A stretch of DNA of 64,000 nt from Lunularia cruciata (taxonomy: Eukaryota > Streptophyta > Marchantiopsida > Lunulariales > Lunulariaceae). Numbering within the stretch: the stretch's first letter is position 1; each line of letters starts with the position of its first letter. Shown here one piece after another: positions 47,030 through 60,497 of this stretch. The notes below the pieces were generated by a model. That model did no database searches and was not told the DNA's origin. It worked only from the letters and a program-made list of their open reading frames with translations. The stretch covers positions 56,479,665-56,543,664 of the forward strand of contig OX419757.1 of the NCBI GenBank assembly GCA_948567375.1, given 5' to 3'. A program made the position numbers and the translations under genes.

Positions 47030-50000
47030 CCTCGGTTGTCCCGAAGGAATTTTGAAGAACCCATCGAAGGTGTTGATCTTGAACCTTCCACTCGGGTTGA
47101 CGTCAACCCCCTCATAGTAGAAATTGTCAAAGAAGACCCTACGTTGAATTTGACGAATTGGAATCCCTGGGCTGACAACATGGCGTCAATTCCAGCCAAT
47201 TCTTCCGTTCCGTCAAGTTCCACATTACCTCAGCCAATCCGAGTGCATCGAACAATGATTTCACTTCCTGTCACCTGACACGCCTATCAGAAGTATAAGG
47301 GGACAGAACAAGACGAAGACCCCGATGAATTCATCAAAGAATTTGAAGTCATCTCCTTTGCTAACAAGGAGCATGACTTGGTGGATCGACTAAGAATTTT
47401 TCCAAGTCTGCTTCGCAAGAAAGCTCAGAGCTGGTACACCCATGTGACTCAGATGGGGTTTGTACCATCAGATTGGGCAAACTTGAGAAACAACTTCCTG
47501 GAACAATTCCGGGAGGTTGACTATGATAGAGGTGTCTTCGCGGCACTCAACGATTTGGACCGGGGCAAGAAGGAGAAGTTGAGAGACTACTCTGAGCGGT
47601 TCATGGCATTACTGAACAGAGTTCCCAAGCAATCGGGGGTGGTGGGATACTCCGATGCCCAAGCCATTACCTGGTTCCTCGGGGGCCTTTCACCAGAGAT
47701 ACGAATCTTTGCCAGGGAGAGGAACGTAACTTCCCTGGACAAAGTACTCAAACATGTCACTTGTTATGAAGCGGCCCACTCTCACTCTGCCAATAACCGG
47801 AGAAATTGGGAGAAGAAGGGCAAGAAGCCCAGAAGGAGAGCTTTGCGCAACACCTCCCCTTCTTCGGACGAATCCTCTACGTCTTTGAGCTCTTCTTTGG
47901 AATCCAAAGAAGAATCAAAGCCAAGACAAGTCAGAAGACGTGGAGGCAAGAAACCAGTGACTCCTCCAGCCAAGAGTGTACATAAGGCGGATACGAAGCT
48001 GGATGCCCTCATCAAGGAGTTTTCGGATTTCAAGATCCAGATGATTGGGGCTAAGGACCAAAGAAAGGCCCCAGCATTTGGACGATCTAATGTGTGGTGC
48101 ACCGCATGTGGCAAATCCGGCCACGCCAACACAGAATGCAATACTCGTAATGCATTCCCGGTGCAGCAAATTGATTGGGTTCCGGGATGGAACCAAGACG
48201 AGGACGAAGAGGCGGTGTACCAAACTCAGGAGGTACAGCCTCAACCGACCACATCGTATCAAGGTCCGAGGTTTGGACCCAGGGAGTATAACCCCAATGC
48301 TCCTTCACGAAGACCACCAATGAGCAACCAAAATCGCCCTCAGAATGTTGCGCCCAAAGCCTATTATAATTGTGGCTCGATGGGACATTGGTCTCCAAAT
48401 TGTCCCGAGCCAAGAAGGCAAATTGGGTATGTTCCCCTATGTGGAAATTGTAAAGGATCGGGGCATACGGGCAACCAATGCCCTCACCCGCCAAACCCAA
48501 AGCCTCCTGTAAAATATGTATAGACACCCACTGAGCTTGCAGCACTTCAGCCAAAGGGGGATATGAATGTAAATTGCATTACTCTTGAGGAAGAGAGACC
48601 TCAAGAAGGGAGTCCGGCCTCAGAAGGAGAATGGCCAGACCTTGAAATTTTGAAAGTTGAGACACGCTCCACCAAGAAGAAGCGTGATCCCAAAGAACTG
48701 AGTACGACCTCGTCGTCTTCCCGAAAGGCGAAGAAACAGCGCCCAAAAGCCATTCTTTCGGCCAAGGAGGAAAAGATCCTCGCAAAAGCTAAAGCTAAAG
48801 CCTTGCAGAAAGAATTAACGGAGGCATTACTCGGGAACTGAGTTTGGAAGAAGAGACGAAGACGAAGTCTCCAATTTTTCCGACGGACATCCGATCCAAA
48901 GTAAAGGGTCTGATCCAAGCTGAGGTAGGCCAACCCGAGGAAGCTCGGGTTAAGGCCATCAGCAAGCCGTCACCATTTTGAAGCATCCCAAAGTCAAGAG
49001 GGAGCATGGAGAGTCCTCGGACCCAAAGCCAAAGACGAAGACGGTCAAATTGGGAGGAGTTCCCCAATATGATATTGTAGCCGACTTGGCCACCACAAAT
49101 GCCAATGTTACATTTAAGCAATTGTGGGAAGATAACAAGTTGTACAAGAGACAGCTTAATTCGGCCCTCAAGATGAGGTCGATGTTAAAGAAAGACCTAC
49201 TTGCTATCTATCGTATTGAACAAGAAGATTTGGGATCTCCCGAGGTAGACGCGGAGATTGCAAGGTGCATGATCACATCGATACCCATTGACTCTGGGTC
49301 CGGTGTGAATGTCATGACTAAAGATACTGCGAATTGATTTGGGTATCATACGTTTGAACCAACATCCCGAGTTTTGAAGTTTGAAGATCAAACCAGGAGA
49401 CGGCTCTTGGGCATGCTGTCGAACATTACCACGATCATTGGAGGGGTACCCTTCAAGTTGAATTACATCGTGTTGCGGCCAGTGACAAAAACTGGTTACC
49501 CTCTGTTGATTGGCAGACCCTGGTTGTATAGTGCCCAAGTTGTAGTGGACTGGCATCAGTAGAAGTTAAGATTCAAGGACATTTTGTCCGAAGATCAGAA
49601 GCTGGTGACTGTGAGCTGGACGAAGGTTCTCCATCTCGGGGAAACAAGTTCGTCAGAAGAGGAGGACGAGTCCAAAGACTCATCGTCTTCGTCTTTAGAC
49701 AAATCCGAAGAAGAAGTCCAAGTTAATTACTTGGAATGCTACGAGGTAGAGGTTGACGACGAAGATCCATATGACCTCGCCTCGGGTGAACCTGACTTGG
49801 AGGAAGGGGGTTTGATGGCCGCTCGCCTTGGGATAAGCCGAGTAAGCCACATTGAAGGAGTCATCAACCTTAATGACTGTCAAGAGGTGTTACTCACTGA
49901 AGGAAAAATTTTAAAAAATCTCGAAGACAGTTAATTCGGAGGAGTTGGCAGGATACACTACCCTGTTTATAGAGTTCCTGGATGTATTTGCCTGGTCGAT

Positions 50001-50990
50001 TGATCAAATGCTGGGTATTCCATGAGAATTCGGAGAACACCGGATTGATTTGATTGAAGGTGTCGTTCCGGTTTGGCAACGACAATACCGCCTGAACCCG
50101 AAGTACTTGCTTTTGGTAAAAGATGAAATCGATAAGTACTTAGGGGCCGGAATCATATTCCCTGTCTTAAGCAGTGAATGGGTCTCCCCATTGTCATTGT
50201 CCCGAAGAAGAAAACAGGGAAGATCCGAGTGTGCCAAGACTTCCAAAAATTGAACGCAGTCACAAGGAAAGATCATCATCCCTTGCCTTTTACCGATACA
50301 ATTTTAGATCAGGTAGCTGGGCATCCTTGTTATAGTTTTCTCGATGGATTTTCAAGGTACAATCAAGTATCCATTCGAGAAGAAGACAAGGATAAAACTA
50401 CATTCACGACCGATTGGGGCACTTTTGCTTACAATCAAATGCCCTTTGGGTTGTGTAATGCTCCCACTACTTTCCAGCAGATGATGAATTTGATCTTCAA
50501 AGATTTCCTGCGCAAATTTGTCAAAGTTTTTATTGATGACTTTTGTGTGTTTGGGCAAAGAGATGTACATATATATTACCTTTGCCAAACGTTTGAAAGG
50601 TGTTGTTTTGCCGGCTTGTCATTACACCTAGAGAAATGCTTCTTCGCAATGAAGGAGGGAATTCTTTTGGGGCATCGGGTGTCAAGCCGAGGTATTGAAG
50701 TTGATGTTGAGAAGGTTAAGATAATCGCAGCTTTGGAATCCCCGAAGAACATCCGGGAGCTGAGAGCCTTCTTGGGACATGTCGGATATTACAGACGTTT
50801 CGTGTCAAACTATGCAGTGCTTGCTGCACCACTTACAAAGCTTCTGAAGAAATCCGAAGACTATCTGTGGGAAGCACATCAAGAAGAAGCTTTCTAGGTG
50901 TTGAAGAAGAAACTGGTTGAAGCACCAGTCATGAAGGCCCCAAATTGGGACGTCCCTTTTCATGTGTATGTGGACACTTTGTCCATGGCC
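47030..50990 (+). pseudogene. Element C gag - protease - reverse transcriptase region (fossil)
   Basis: Gag core at about 47300-47780 (KKAQSWYTHVTQMGF, LRDYSERFMALLNRVP). Three zinc knuckles at about 48097-48480: CTACGKSGHANTEC, a YNCGSMGHWSPNC type and CGNCKGSGHTGNQC. Lys/Glu-rich linker. Protease at about 49285-49560 (PIDSGSGVNVM, LLIGRPWLY). Reverse transcriptase at about 50170-50800 (KIRVCQDFQKLNAV, QMPFGLCNAPTTFQ, VFIDDFCVFG, GHVGYYRRFV). The block is cut by element B at 50990/50991, before RNase H. Broken. Confidence 0.85.
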
Positions 50991-51669
50991 TGTGAGCCGG
51001 CCTGTCTCTCACTCAGGATGAACCTCTGATGGCTATTATGGTAGCGCACCATGGACTAAGAAGGCAAGGAACCCCAACTCCATCATACTCCTCCAAGGCT
51101 AACACTCCAAGACTCAAGACATTGCTCACTAGAGAACTCAATGAGAGAGAGATAGTTGCAAATGAAAGGATGATGAGTACCTCCTCACTCCTTGTTTATA
51201 TACTTGTGAAATAGTTACGTACCAAAGTTACTAATTACCGTAGTAACTCAAGTTACTAGACTAAAAGTCAAGTAAAGTCAAAAAGTAGAAAGGAATATCC
51301 ATACACATGGGCATATTCCCCTTATCTTGACCCAACCACTAAAGCAAGGATTCCTTCACATGGGCTATCCTTGGACTAAAGAAGAATCCAAAACAAAAAG
51401 GCTTGCGGGCCCAAGAGTTCTCAACTCTTTCCCCAAAGCCAAACACCTAGGAATAATACCAAGTCAACACACTAAAATCCAAAATAGTGGTGCTCATCTT
51501 TTCTACTTCCTCTAAAGTAAGGTCCCATCTATCTTAGCTATGACTAACTTTAGCTAACCATGACTAATATAGAACCATCCTTTATCTCTATATAAATAAT
51601 ATCTCTTAAGTACTTGTAATACCAAGCTAAATATCACAATACCACACACATGCACAAATGGGTGTTACA
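50991..51669 (-). repeat. 3' LTR of element B (679 bp)
   Basis: Plus strand TGTGAGCCGG ... GGGTGTTACA. Appears identical to 58086-58764 and nearly identical to 5117-5795. Confidence 0.93.
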
Positions 51670-51717
51670 TTTACCCCCGGACTAAGTTTTCACTTTGTCC
51701 TCAAAGTGAAGGTCTCT

Positions 51718-54700
51718 CTACCTTCTATGGTACATCTTCAACTTATCATGGTTAATCCTATCAAAGTGTCTTCCTCCCAACTCCTTGAGATCATAGGTGT
51801 AATTGCCCCACACCTTCTCTACTATGAAAGGTCCAAAGTACTTAGGCAAAAACTTCTTTTGCACTCTCTTGAATCGAATGGAATCAAACAACATTACCCA
51901 ATCACCTTCTTTGAAAGGCTCCACCTTCTTCTTGCCTTGCCTCTTGTCATAGCTCTCCTTTTGTTTCCTTTGGGCTTGCTCCACTCGAACCATAGCAACT
52001 GCTCTTGCCTCTTCCAACTCCATGAGTTGATCCTTCCTTGACTTCCCTGCATCACTTCCTTGTGCTTTCTTCAATCTCCTATGAATGCTTTGGAAGGTAG
52101 GAAGATCAAAGTGAATAGGTAAGGTAGACTCAATACCATACACCAATTGGAATGGAGAATATCCAGTGGAAGTCTTCATGGTTGTCCTATACTCCCACAA
52201 AACTGCATGAATCCTCTTGTCCCAATGATGTTTAGCCCCCTCCATTTCTGCATCTTTGGCCAACATCATGCACAAGGTCTGATTGGTTCTCTCTGCCAAG
52301 CCATTGGAATTTGGCTTTATAGGATGTAGTTACTCTATGTGTGATAGAGAAATGTCGTAGCATGGCTGTAGTAATGCTTCCTGTAAACTCTCCTCCTCTA
52401 TCAGAAACCAACTCCAAAGGGCATCCAAACCTAGTGATAATGCGTTCATAAAGAAATCTACCCACTTCATCTTCATTCTTGTCCCTCAATGGTCTAGCCT
52501 CAACCCACTTGGTAAGGTAATCAGTAACTACCACAATGTACCGATTGTTCCTTGGGGTTCTATTGAGAGGTCCTACAAAATCAATTCCCCACTTCTCAAA
52601 AGGTCCTAGCAATGGAATTGATCTAAGTGGTGGAGTGGATGTAGACTTTCTAGCAAAAGCTTGACAAACATGACAAGTTTTTCAATAATCAAGACAATCC
52701 TTGAAAATCCCTCTCCAATGGTAACCTGCATCTAGAATCTTGAAAGCAATCACCTTTCCTGCAAAGTGTCCTCCACATACTAAACCTTCATGAAACTCCT
52801 TTATGAGTAGGATAGACTCTTCCTTACCCACTGCTCTTCGAAGTAGACCATCTGCTCCTTGGTGAAAAAGAATATCCTCCACCATTGTGTAAGGTCTAGA
52901 TCTTGCTGCAAGGGCCTTCCTCTCCCTAGCATGCATCCCTTCTGGATAGTTACCTCTTGTCACAAAATCCACAATCTCCTTGTACTCCATTGGAATCTCT
53001 TGAGTGACTGAGATTGTCATGAGCTCCTCATCCGGGAAGGAATCATCTACTGGCTCATCTCCATCATGATCATAGGCTCTAGATAACAAATCAGCATTTG
53101 CATGTTTCTTTCCTGGCCTATCCTCAATTGTGTAGTCATACTCAGACAAGAGTATCATCCACCTTGCTAGTCTCCCTTCAACATTAGGCTTGTTGAAGAT
53201 GTACTTCAAAGCCTTGTGATCCGTGACAATTGTGGCTTTCCCTCCAATCAAGTAGTGTCTAAACTTCTTGAGACCAAAGATCACTGCCAACCCTTCTCTC
53301 TCTGTGACAGAGTAGTTCTTCTCTGCTGAAACCATCTGCCTACTAGCATAAGCTATTGGATGATCATGCCCATCTTGGTCTAATTGACTAAGAGTGCATC
53401 CTATAGCTACATTAGAAGCATCAGTGTAGAGGATGAAAGGCTTACTCCAATCAGGTTTAGCAAGAATTGGAGCTACAACAAGGGATTGCTTGAGCTCCTC
53501 AAAAGCTTTGAGAGCCTCCTTGTCTTCCAAAATCACCATGTAATCTACACCCTTCTTCATGTAGATGGTCAATGCATAAGCCTTGTTGGAAAATGAGAAG
53601 ATGAACCTCCTATAGTACCCAACCATTCCCAAGAATTGGCGTAACTTTGTCAAGCTTGAAGGGAATGGAAGGTCTGAGATTTTCCTCACCTTCTCAGGAT
53701 CAACTGCTATTCCATCCTTGGAGATGATGTGCCCCAAAAGTAGACCTTCTTCACATCCAAAAATGCACTTCTCTGGGTTGAGTGATGCATTTGCCTCATC
53801 CAAGCGTTGCAAGACTTTGATTAGGTGCTCAAAGTGCTCCTCCTTGCTCCCATAGACACAAAAGTCATCAATGAAATCTCTCACAAATTTCCCAATGAAA
53901 GGTTCAAATACCTTGTTCATGAACCGTTGGAATGGGGCTGGAGCATTGCAAAGCCCAAAAGGCATGACCTTGAAAGCGTAAGTTCCCCAAGGTGTGGTGA
54001 ATGTGGTGAGTTGTTGATGCTCTGGTGCAATCTTTATTTGGTTATATCCACTATAACCATCTCCAAAACTGTACCTCTCATGACCTGCAACCTCCTCCAA
54101 GATCTCATCAATGAATGGCAATGGGTAGTAGTCCTTCTTGGTAACAGCATTAAGCTTCTTGTAATCCACACATACCCGAAGCTTGCCATTCTTTTTCTTC
54201 ACAATGACAATTGGAGACACCCATTCTGAATTCTCCACCTCAAAGATAAATCCAGCCTCCTTGAGCTTATCAATCTCCTCCTTCACAACCAAAGATATTG
54301 GTGGGCTAATGCGACATTGCTTTTGGCGGATTGGTCTTGCATGTGACTCCACCTCTATCTTGTGCTCCTCCAAGGTGACTTCCTTCAAATCCTTGTAACT
54401 AAAAGCAAACACATGGATGAACTTGCGGAAAATCTCCTCAAATCTCACCTTCTCCTCCTTGGTAACATTTGGGCCATACTTGAGGGTAGATAACCTTCTC
54501 TCTACCTCCTCAAGTGTCAATGGTGATTTATCTGGGTCCTTCAAAACCTCTGGCTTAGGTGCAAAATCCATAGCACACAAGGGATACACATCTGAATCAG
54601 ATTCAGATTCATCCTCCTCCGTGGAAGTCTCCTCTTCCATGCTTGTGTCCACACCTGAAGCTCCTTCTTCAGAATCTGATTCCCAATAATTAGAAGATGG

Positions 54701-56545
54701 GGTATCTGAATGTGAAGTGTTGGTGGTGTTAGTCACAGGAACAGTGACTCTATGGTTTGATGGCCCAATCCTCAAGTACCCTTTGTGCCATCGATCAGTT
54801 GTGCGTGCTGCTCTCAACCATGGCCTCCCAAGAAGTAAGTCATAGCTTGAATCCTTCAAGACTTGGAAAGTCATGAGATTTTGAACTCCCATAACTGAAA
54901 CTACCACCTTATCCATCACCCCTACTGGTCGAACTTGTTGCTTGTTTGCCATGCTCACCACAAATGTTGAAGGTCTTGAGGGTATCATACCCAACTTCTT
55001 CATCAACCTTTCTGACATGGCATTCACTGCTGATCCTCCATCAACCAATGCATCCTTGATGTTGTGACCATTCACTCTCACATCAATCTTGGAGGCATAT
55101 TCACAAGCCTCCCATGGTGCTGGCTTGGCATCCACCACCCCCATTGATACTGGAACTTTTGCCTTCTTCTTCTTTTTGCTCCTTGTAGAACTCAAACCAC
55201 CTCTAAGCTCCTTTCTCAAGGTAGGGTTCAAAGCAATTAATTGGCCCACTGTGATGTTAGCCTTGTGACTACCAACATCCTCCAACACATTGTAGTTCCA
55301 TTGTTGCTTTGAGATCAAGAAGTCCTCCATCCCCAACTTCTTCCTTGGAGTCTTTGTTGTTGATGGTGTTGAGGTGCGAGTGCTCCTAGTAGACATAGGA
55401 GTATCCTTGCTTGAAGTAAATCCTTGAGAAGAGTGAACATCCTCTGCAAAACGAGCTCTCTTCTTCTCTTGTGCCAAAAGCTCCAAATTAAGACCCTTGG
55501 AGTTTGAGCACTCTCCCTTCTCATACTTGCTCTCAACCACATCTATGGATGCTATCCCCTTACCTTTGTTGGGATTAGGAGCCACTTGGGTTTCACTACC
55601 TCCCTCTTTCCCTCTATTGGCTCCCTCATAACCCCTTCCTCCATGGTAAGTGGAATTTGGGCAATTCCTTTGGATATGGCCTCTTCCTCCACAACCAAAA
55701 CAATTTCTATCATTGAAATTGTTGGCTGGTTGGCCTCCTCTATATGGATAGTTTCCATAACTCCTAGGTCCTCTCCCTACATTCTGATCCACCTCTCTCT
55801 TCTCCCATAGTTGCACCACATTGATCTTGAGATCCGCAAGTTGTTCTGTGATGGTTTGGAGTGGATCTTTTGGTGGAGGTGCAAGAATTGGAGCAACTAC
55901 TACTTGTGGTGCAACCCTTGTCACCAAAGTATCAGAAGTTCCACCATACTTGTAGCCTTGAGGAGGATGCACAACCTCCTTCACCACCAAATCACTCTCA
56001 TCCCCTTCCAAACTCTCCTCCATACGAATTGCGATCTTGATAGCTTCAACCTTGGAAGAAGGTTTCTCATATCTCACCTTGCTTCTAATTTGTGGTCTCA
56101 ATCCTCCCACAAAATTCTTGGTGAGCATGGCCCCTATGCCAATCATTGTAGTCTCCACATCATCCCCACCCTTCCTCAACACTATGCGAAATCTGGACTC
56201 CAACTTTTCCACTCTTTCCACATAGACCCTCACTTTCTCTCCATCTCCTTGCTTGAGAAATGTAACCTCACTCATCAATCTCTCATAACTCTCATCAGGA
56301 AGAAAGTTCTCAATGAGTGCTGAAGTCAAAGTCTCCCAAGACTCCTCTTCCCCCTCTCTTCTCTCTCTCTTTTGGTATTCTGACTCATACCATGTAAGTG
56401 CTGCATCCTCAAAGAAATCTGGTAATAATGAGGCCCACTCATTCTTCCTCCTCTCATTGTTTCCTATGCAAGCTCTCTTGAAGTCTCTCACAAAGGCCTC
56501 CACATCTTCTCCATCCTTGCCAAAGAAAACCGGAAGTTTCCCCAT
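51718..56545 (-). pseudogene. gag-pol coding region of element B (fossil)
   Basis: Minus-strand order: gag (from MGKLPVFFGKDGEDVEAF, 56545 down) with zinc knuckle CFGCGGRGHIQRNC (about 55659-55700), protease (about 54810-55100), reverse transcriptase with FIDDFCVYG (about 53790-54290), RNase H (about 53080-53470) and integrase (about 51990-52820; GIDFVGPL, SDRGGEF). Almost the same sequence as 242-5068. The central block is open over more than 3.8 kb, the longest frame in the window, in keeping with a recent insertion. Broken, about two breaks. Confidence 0.9.
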
Positions 56546-56751
56546 CTTAACCCCTCACTATCTTTCTTTTCTCTCACTCTATTACTAATAGAGTATATAC
56601 ATGACTAACACCATCTGAGAATAATCCACTCTAGGGAACACAAAAGGTTCAGGTTGCTCCAAGATTTCTATAGCAACATCAAATCCTAGAGTGCATATTA
56701 ATCTAACTCTCATGGATAGTTTATCCATAAGTTGAAAGATTATCTCCATCA

Positions 56752-57249
56752 CTAATCTTGAGAACTAGCTGATGAAGGTGGTAGTATTTCTGTAGCTGTA
56801 CTAAGACTCTCTCCAAGATCCTTCACCAAAGTTTCCAAAAGTGCTTTTACTCCACTACACTCATGTCCTTTTGGAAGTCCTTCAACTCCACAAACCTCAC
56901 ACAACTCCTTGGTCTTAGATCTTCTCCCTCCCAATCTTGGTGAAGAAGGTCCAACATGCAAACCCAAGTCAAGTAAGCCTCTCCTTTCCCTCAATCTCTT
57001 GCTCTCAAAGGTTAATGGACATGAACTTGCCTTATGTCCCTTCTCTCCACATAGAAAGCACTTAGACTCACTCTTTCCTCCAAGTGGTGTAGGTTTTTGG
57101 ATCCTCTCAACACTCTCTTCAAATTCTATTGTAAACTCTCTTTTCCTCAAATCCACCCCTACAATCACCTCAAACCCTTGGGGAACCTTGCATAATCTCA
57201 ATTTCCACTCTTGATGACCCTCCATGTTCCCAAAGATGAATCTAAACAC
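56752..57249 (-). other. Leader frame of element B with a zinc knuckle, upstream of gag (fossil part)
   Basis: A frame of about 165 residues lies between the 5' LTR and gag. It contains CFLCGEKGHKASSC (CX2CX4HX4C) and a second cysteine-rich stretch, CEVCGVEGLPKGHEC, set in a basic Arg/Lys-rich region. Some plant Ogre/Tat elements carry an extra frame upstream of gag, so this could be an analogue. A nucleic-acid-binding role is suggested by the knuckle only. A's copy of this part lies outside the window. Confidence 0.5.
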
Positions 57250-58064
57250 TCAAACATGCTTTTTGTTGATCTCAAACTTCTCATGCATGAGATCTCCACT
57301 CTGCAGAATTGACCCTTCCTCACAATGTCACTCAAATCTCCCAACGAATATGTCACAGTCCTCTCAAATTTTCCACACTTGATCACAACTCTAGGGTGTC
57401 CCTCCCTGCAAAATTTTAGATCTTTTCATCGAGCCATTTGGCCTAGACACCTTTCTATTCAGCACCCATATTTCAGATTTGGTCTGAAAACCACCCCCCT
57501 CACTTCAAAAACTCATAACGCACTGTGCAAAAACGACCTCTCTCTAATTTTTGTGGCACCAGGTAGGATACAATGCAGTGAATTTTCTTGGAAATTTTCA
57601 GGACAATTCACTGAAAATTGAAGAAATGGCAGACTCTGTACAATTTTCCAGAGAGCATGCAGTTGCGGGAGCACTTTACCCTATCAACTTTCAAAAATTC
57701 TAGCCCAGTGCGCATAGAAGCTCTCTCAATAATTTTAAGTGTGCTAACTGAAAGATAACCCAAGCTATCATGTGTAGAAATCTCAAGTCCAGATCTCAAA
57801 CTTGAGATTTTGCCCAAAATCACCTTAATCCCCAAAATCTGCAATCCACCTCACACAATCTCTCCAATTCCTCTCATGTGTACAAGATGTACAAAATCAC
57901 CTCAAAGACATCATAATGAACTACAGGGTATACAAATGGATCTTGGTTCTCTAACATAAGTTCAGCCCTCTCCTCTCCTAATGTTCTCTCCAAGTGAGCT
58001 CTCATAGCCTCCTTCTGCCTAATGTAGAATTGGACGCGGAACATTATCTTGCCTTCTAGAGAGG
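57250..58064 (-). other. Leader of element B between primer site and zinc-knuckle frame
   Basis: Several short frames on the minus strand (for example at 57608-57844) without recognisable domains. The sequence TTTTGCAG/GGAGGG near 57415 resembles a splice acceptor. Leader splicing is known in some plant gypsy elements, so this is possible but unproven. Confidence 0.35.
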
Positions 58065-58085
58065 TCCCGGCAACGGAACCAAAAA
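58065..58085 (-). other. Primer-binding-site-like sequence of element B
   Basis: The minus strand after the 5' LTR reads TTTTTGGTTCCGTTGCCGGG, of the Tat/Athila-like type and similar to the site in element C. Confidence 0.6.
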
Positions 58086-58764
58086 TGTGAGCCGGCCTGT
58101 CTCTCACTCAGGATGAACCTCTGATGGCTATTATGGTAGCGCACCATGGACTAAGAAGGCAAGGAACCCCAACTCCATCATACTCCTCCAAGGCTAACAC
58201 TCCAAGACTCAAGACATTGCTCACTAGAGAACTCAATGAGAGAGAGATAGTTGCAAATGAAAGGATGATGAGTACCTCCTCACTCCTTGTTTATATACTT
58301 GTGAAATAGTTACGTACCAAAGTTACTAATTACCGTAGTAACTCAAGTTACTAGACTAAAAGTCAAGTAAAGTCAAAAAGTAGAAAGGAATATCCATACA
58401 CATGGGCATATTCCCCTTATCTTGACCCAACCACTAAAGCAAGGATTCCTTCACATGGGCTATCCTTGGACTAAAGAAGAATCCAAAACAAAAAGGCTTG
58501 CGGGCCCAAGAGTTCTCAACTCTTTCCCCAAAGCCAAACACCTAGGAATAATACCAAGTCAACACACTAAAATCCAAAATAGTGGTGCTCATCTTTTCTA
58601 CTTCCTCTAAAGTAAGGTCCCATCTATCTTAGCTATGACTAACTTTAGCTAACCATGACTAATATAGAACCATCCTTTATCTCTATATAAATAATATCTC
58701 TTAAGTACTTGTAATACCAAGCTAAATATCACAATACCACACACATGCACAAATGGGTGTTACA
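58086..58764 (-). repeat. 5' LTR of element B (679 bp)
   Basis: Same sequence and length as 50991-51669. A TATATAAA-type box is present on the element strand (about 58290). Confidence 0.93.
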
Positions 58765-60380
58765 GGCCATCGGGGTTGTCTTAAGTCAGAAGGACGAGAA
58801 GAAGAAGGACTACCTGGTGTATTATGCCAGCCGACAACTTTCAGTTTCTGAAAAGAATTATTCGACGACTAAAAGAGAAGCACTCGGAATGGTGTATGCT
58901 TGCAAGAAATTTCGTCATTATTTGTTGGGGTATGAGTTTATCTTCTATGTTGACCATTATGCATTGCAACATCTGGTCAAGAAGGCAGATTTATCGGGAC
59001 GAATTGCAAGATGGATCTTGTTATTACAAGAGTTCACGTATACTGTACAAGTGAGGAAGGGAGCTCCGCATTCAAATGCGGACGTCCTGTCCAAGTTAGA
59101 CACTCAAGACCAGGAGTGGGAAATTGACAATCGGTTCTCTGACAAAGCGTTGTATCACTTATCAGCAATGAGAAGTACGAGGTATGCAGATGAATATAAT
59201 TATCTGAATACTCTCCATTGTCCTGAGGGGATGGATCCAGAACAGCGGGCAGTCTTTCTCTGGAAAATGGGGCCGTACCAGCTTAAACATAACATTTTAT
59301 TTAAGATGGGCGAAGACAAAGTACTTCGGCGATGCTTGGAGTCATACGAAGTAGGAGTAGTGATTGAATCTTTACACTCTGAGGCATCGGGAGGACACTA
59401 TGCTCTGAAGAATACTGTAAAGAAAATTCTTTTGGCAGGGTATTGGTGGCCTACAATGTACAAAGATGTACATGCTCATATCCGAAGCTGTGATGCGTGT
59501 CAGAGAACGGGGAAGCCGACGGCTACTTCTCAATGGCCTTTGAGAACAATTTTGCCTTTGGCCCCCTTTGAGAAATGGGGGATTGATTTTGTGGGTCCCA
59601 TTCAACCAGTGACCCGAGTCACAAGAAAGCACTACATTTTGGTTTGCACTGACTATGCTACCAAGATGGTTGAAGCGGAAGCAACTCGCAGAGATGATGC
59701 TGAAACTATGGCGGAATTTTTCTTTCAAAACATCATCTCCCAATATGGGTGTCCTCTGGAATTGGTCAGTGACCAAGGAACACATTTTTTGAACTCTGTA
59801 ATGGAGGCGTTAACCAAGTATTTTCAGATTAAACATCGGAAGACGACTCCTTATAACCCAAAAGCAAATAGCTTAACGGAAAAAGCGAATGGGTTACTTT
59901 GTAAAATTTTGAATAAGGTGACTGTCAATTATGCCTATGACTGGGATACGAAATTACCAGCCGCATTATGGGCCTATCGGATGACAGAGAAGATTACAAC
60001 CAAACAAACCCCATACTTCTTGACATATGGCTTGCATCCCATACTGCCAGTTGAATTTGAAGTTCCAACTTATCGGGTTCTGTGCAAAGAACAAATGTCG
60101 AAAGAGGAAAGTCAGGATCTTTGGATTCATCAACTGATGTGGTTAGAAGAGAAAAGAGACGATGCAATGCAAACCACGAAAGAAGTACAAGCACAAAGGA
60201 AAGTCAGGCACGATCAGAGAATCAAGCCTGTGACTGTACGAGAAGGAGATTTGGTTTTGTTATATGACAATCGCCGAATATTTTTTCCAGGCAAAGTTGC
60301 ATTTGAGATAGATGGGTCCTTATCGAGTTCTTCATCTTTACAAAAATGGATCCATGCAACTCGTCGATTTGGAAGGTAAT
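58765..60380 (+). pseudogene. Element C RNase H - integrase region (fossil), right of the B insertion
   Basis: RNase H motifs YYASRQLSVSEKNYSTTKREAL, VDHYALQHL and NADVLSKL lie at about 58800-59100. The integrase has an HHCC-type finger (HSEASGGHY ... CDACQ, about 59380-59510) and the core GIDFVGPIQP, LVSDQGTHF and KANSLTEKANG (about 59575-59890), followed by a basic C-terminal stretch. The left edge is the B insertion. Confidence 0.85.
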
Positions 60381-60485
60381 CCTTTTGCCACTCGAGTAAA
60401 CGGGTGGAGAGTTTGGAGATATTGGACCATAGACTCGGAAGTTTCTAAGACACTCGAGGTCTATGTTTGCGGGGACGCTCACATT

Positions 60486-60497
60486 TGAGGGAGAGAG
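60486..60497 (+). other. Polypurine tract of element C
   Basis: TGAGGGAGAGTA lies directly before the 3' LTR start TGTGGTGCCC, the expected place for plus-strand priming. Confidence 0.6.

Larger units (their letters stand above)
50991..58764 (-). mobile_element. Element B: near-complete Ty3/gypsy retrotransposon nested in C
   Basis: 7774 bp, minus strand: 5' LTR 58086-58764, primer-site-like sequence (58065-58085), leader with a zinc-knuckle frame, gag-pol (51718-56545) and 3' LTR 50991-51669. Both LTRs are 679 bp and I saw no difference between them when reading them side by side, so insertion was recent. GGCC occurs on both outer flanks (50987-50990 and 58765-58768), a 4-bp target duplication. 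All expected parts are present. Close to whole, about two breaks. Sister of A. Confidence 0.93.

Noticed and set aside
58745-58764. Start of the element C RNase H frame within the B LTR
   Set aside because: An apparent start inside the B LTR end is produced by the insertion and is not a real start of translation.
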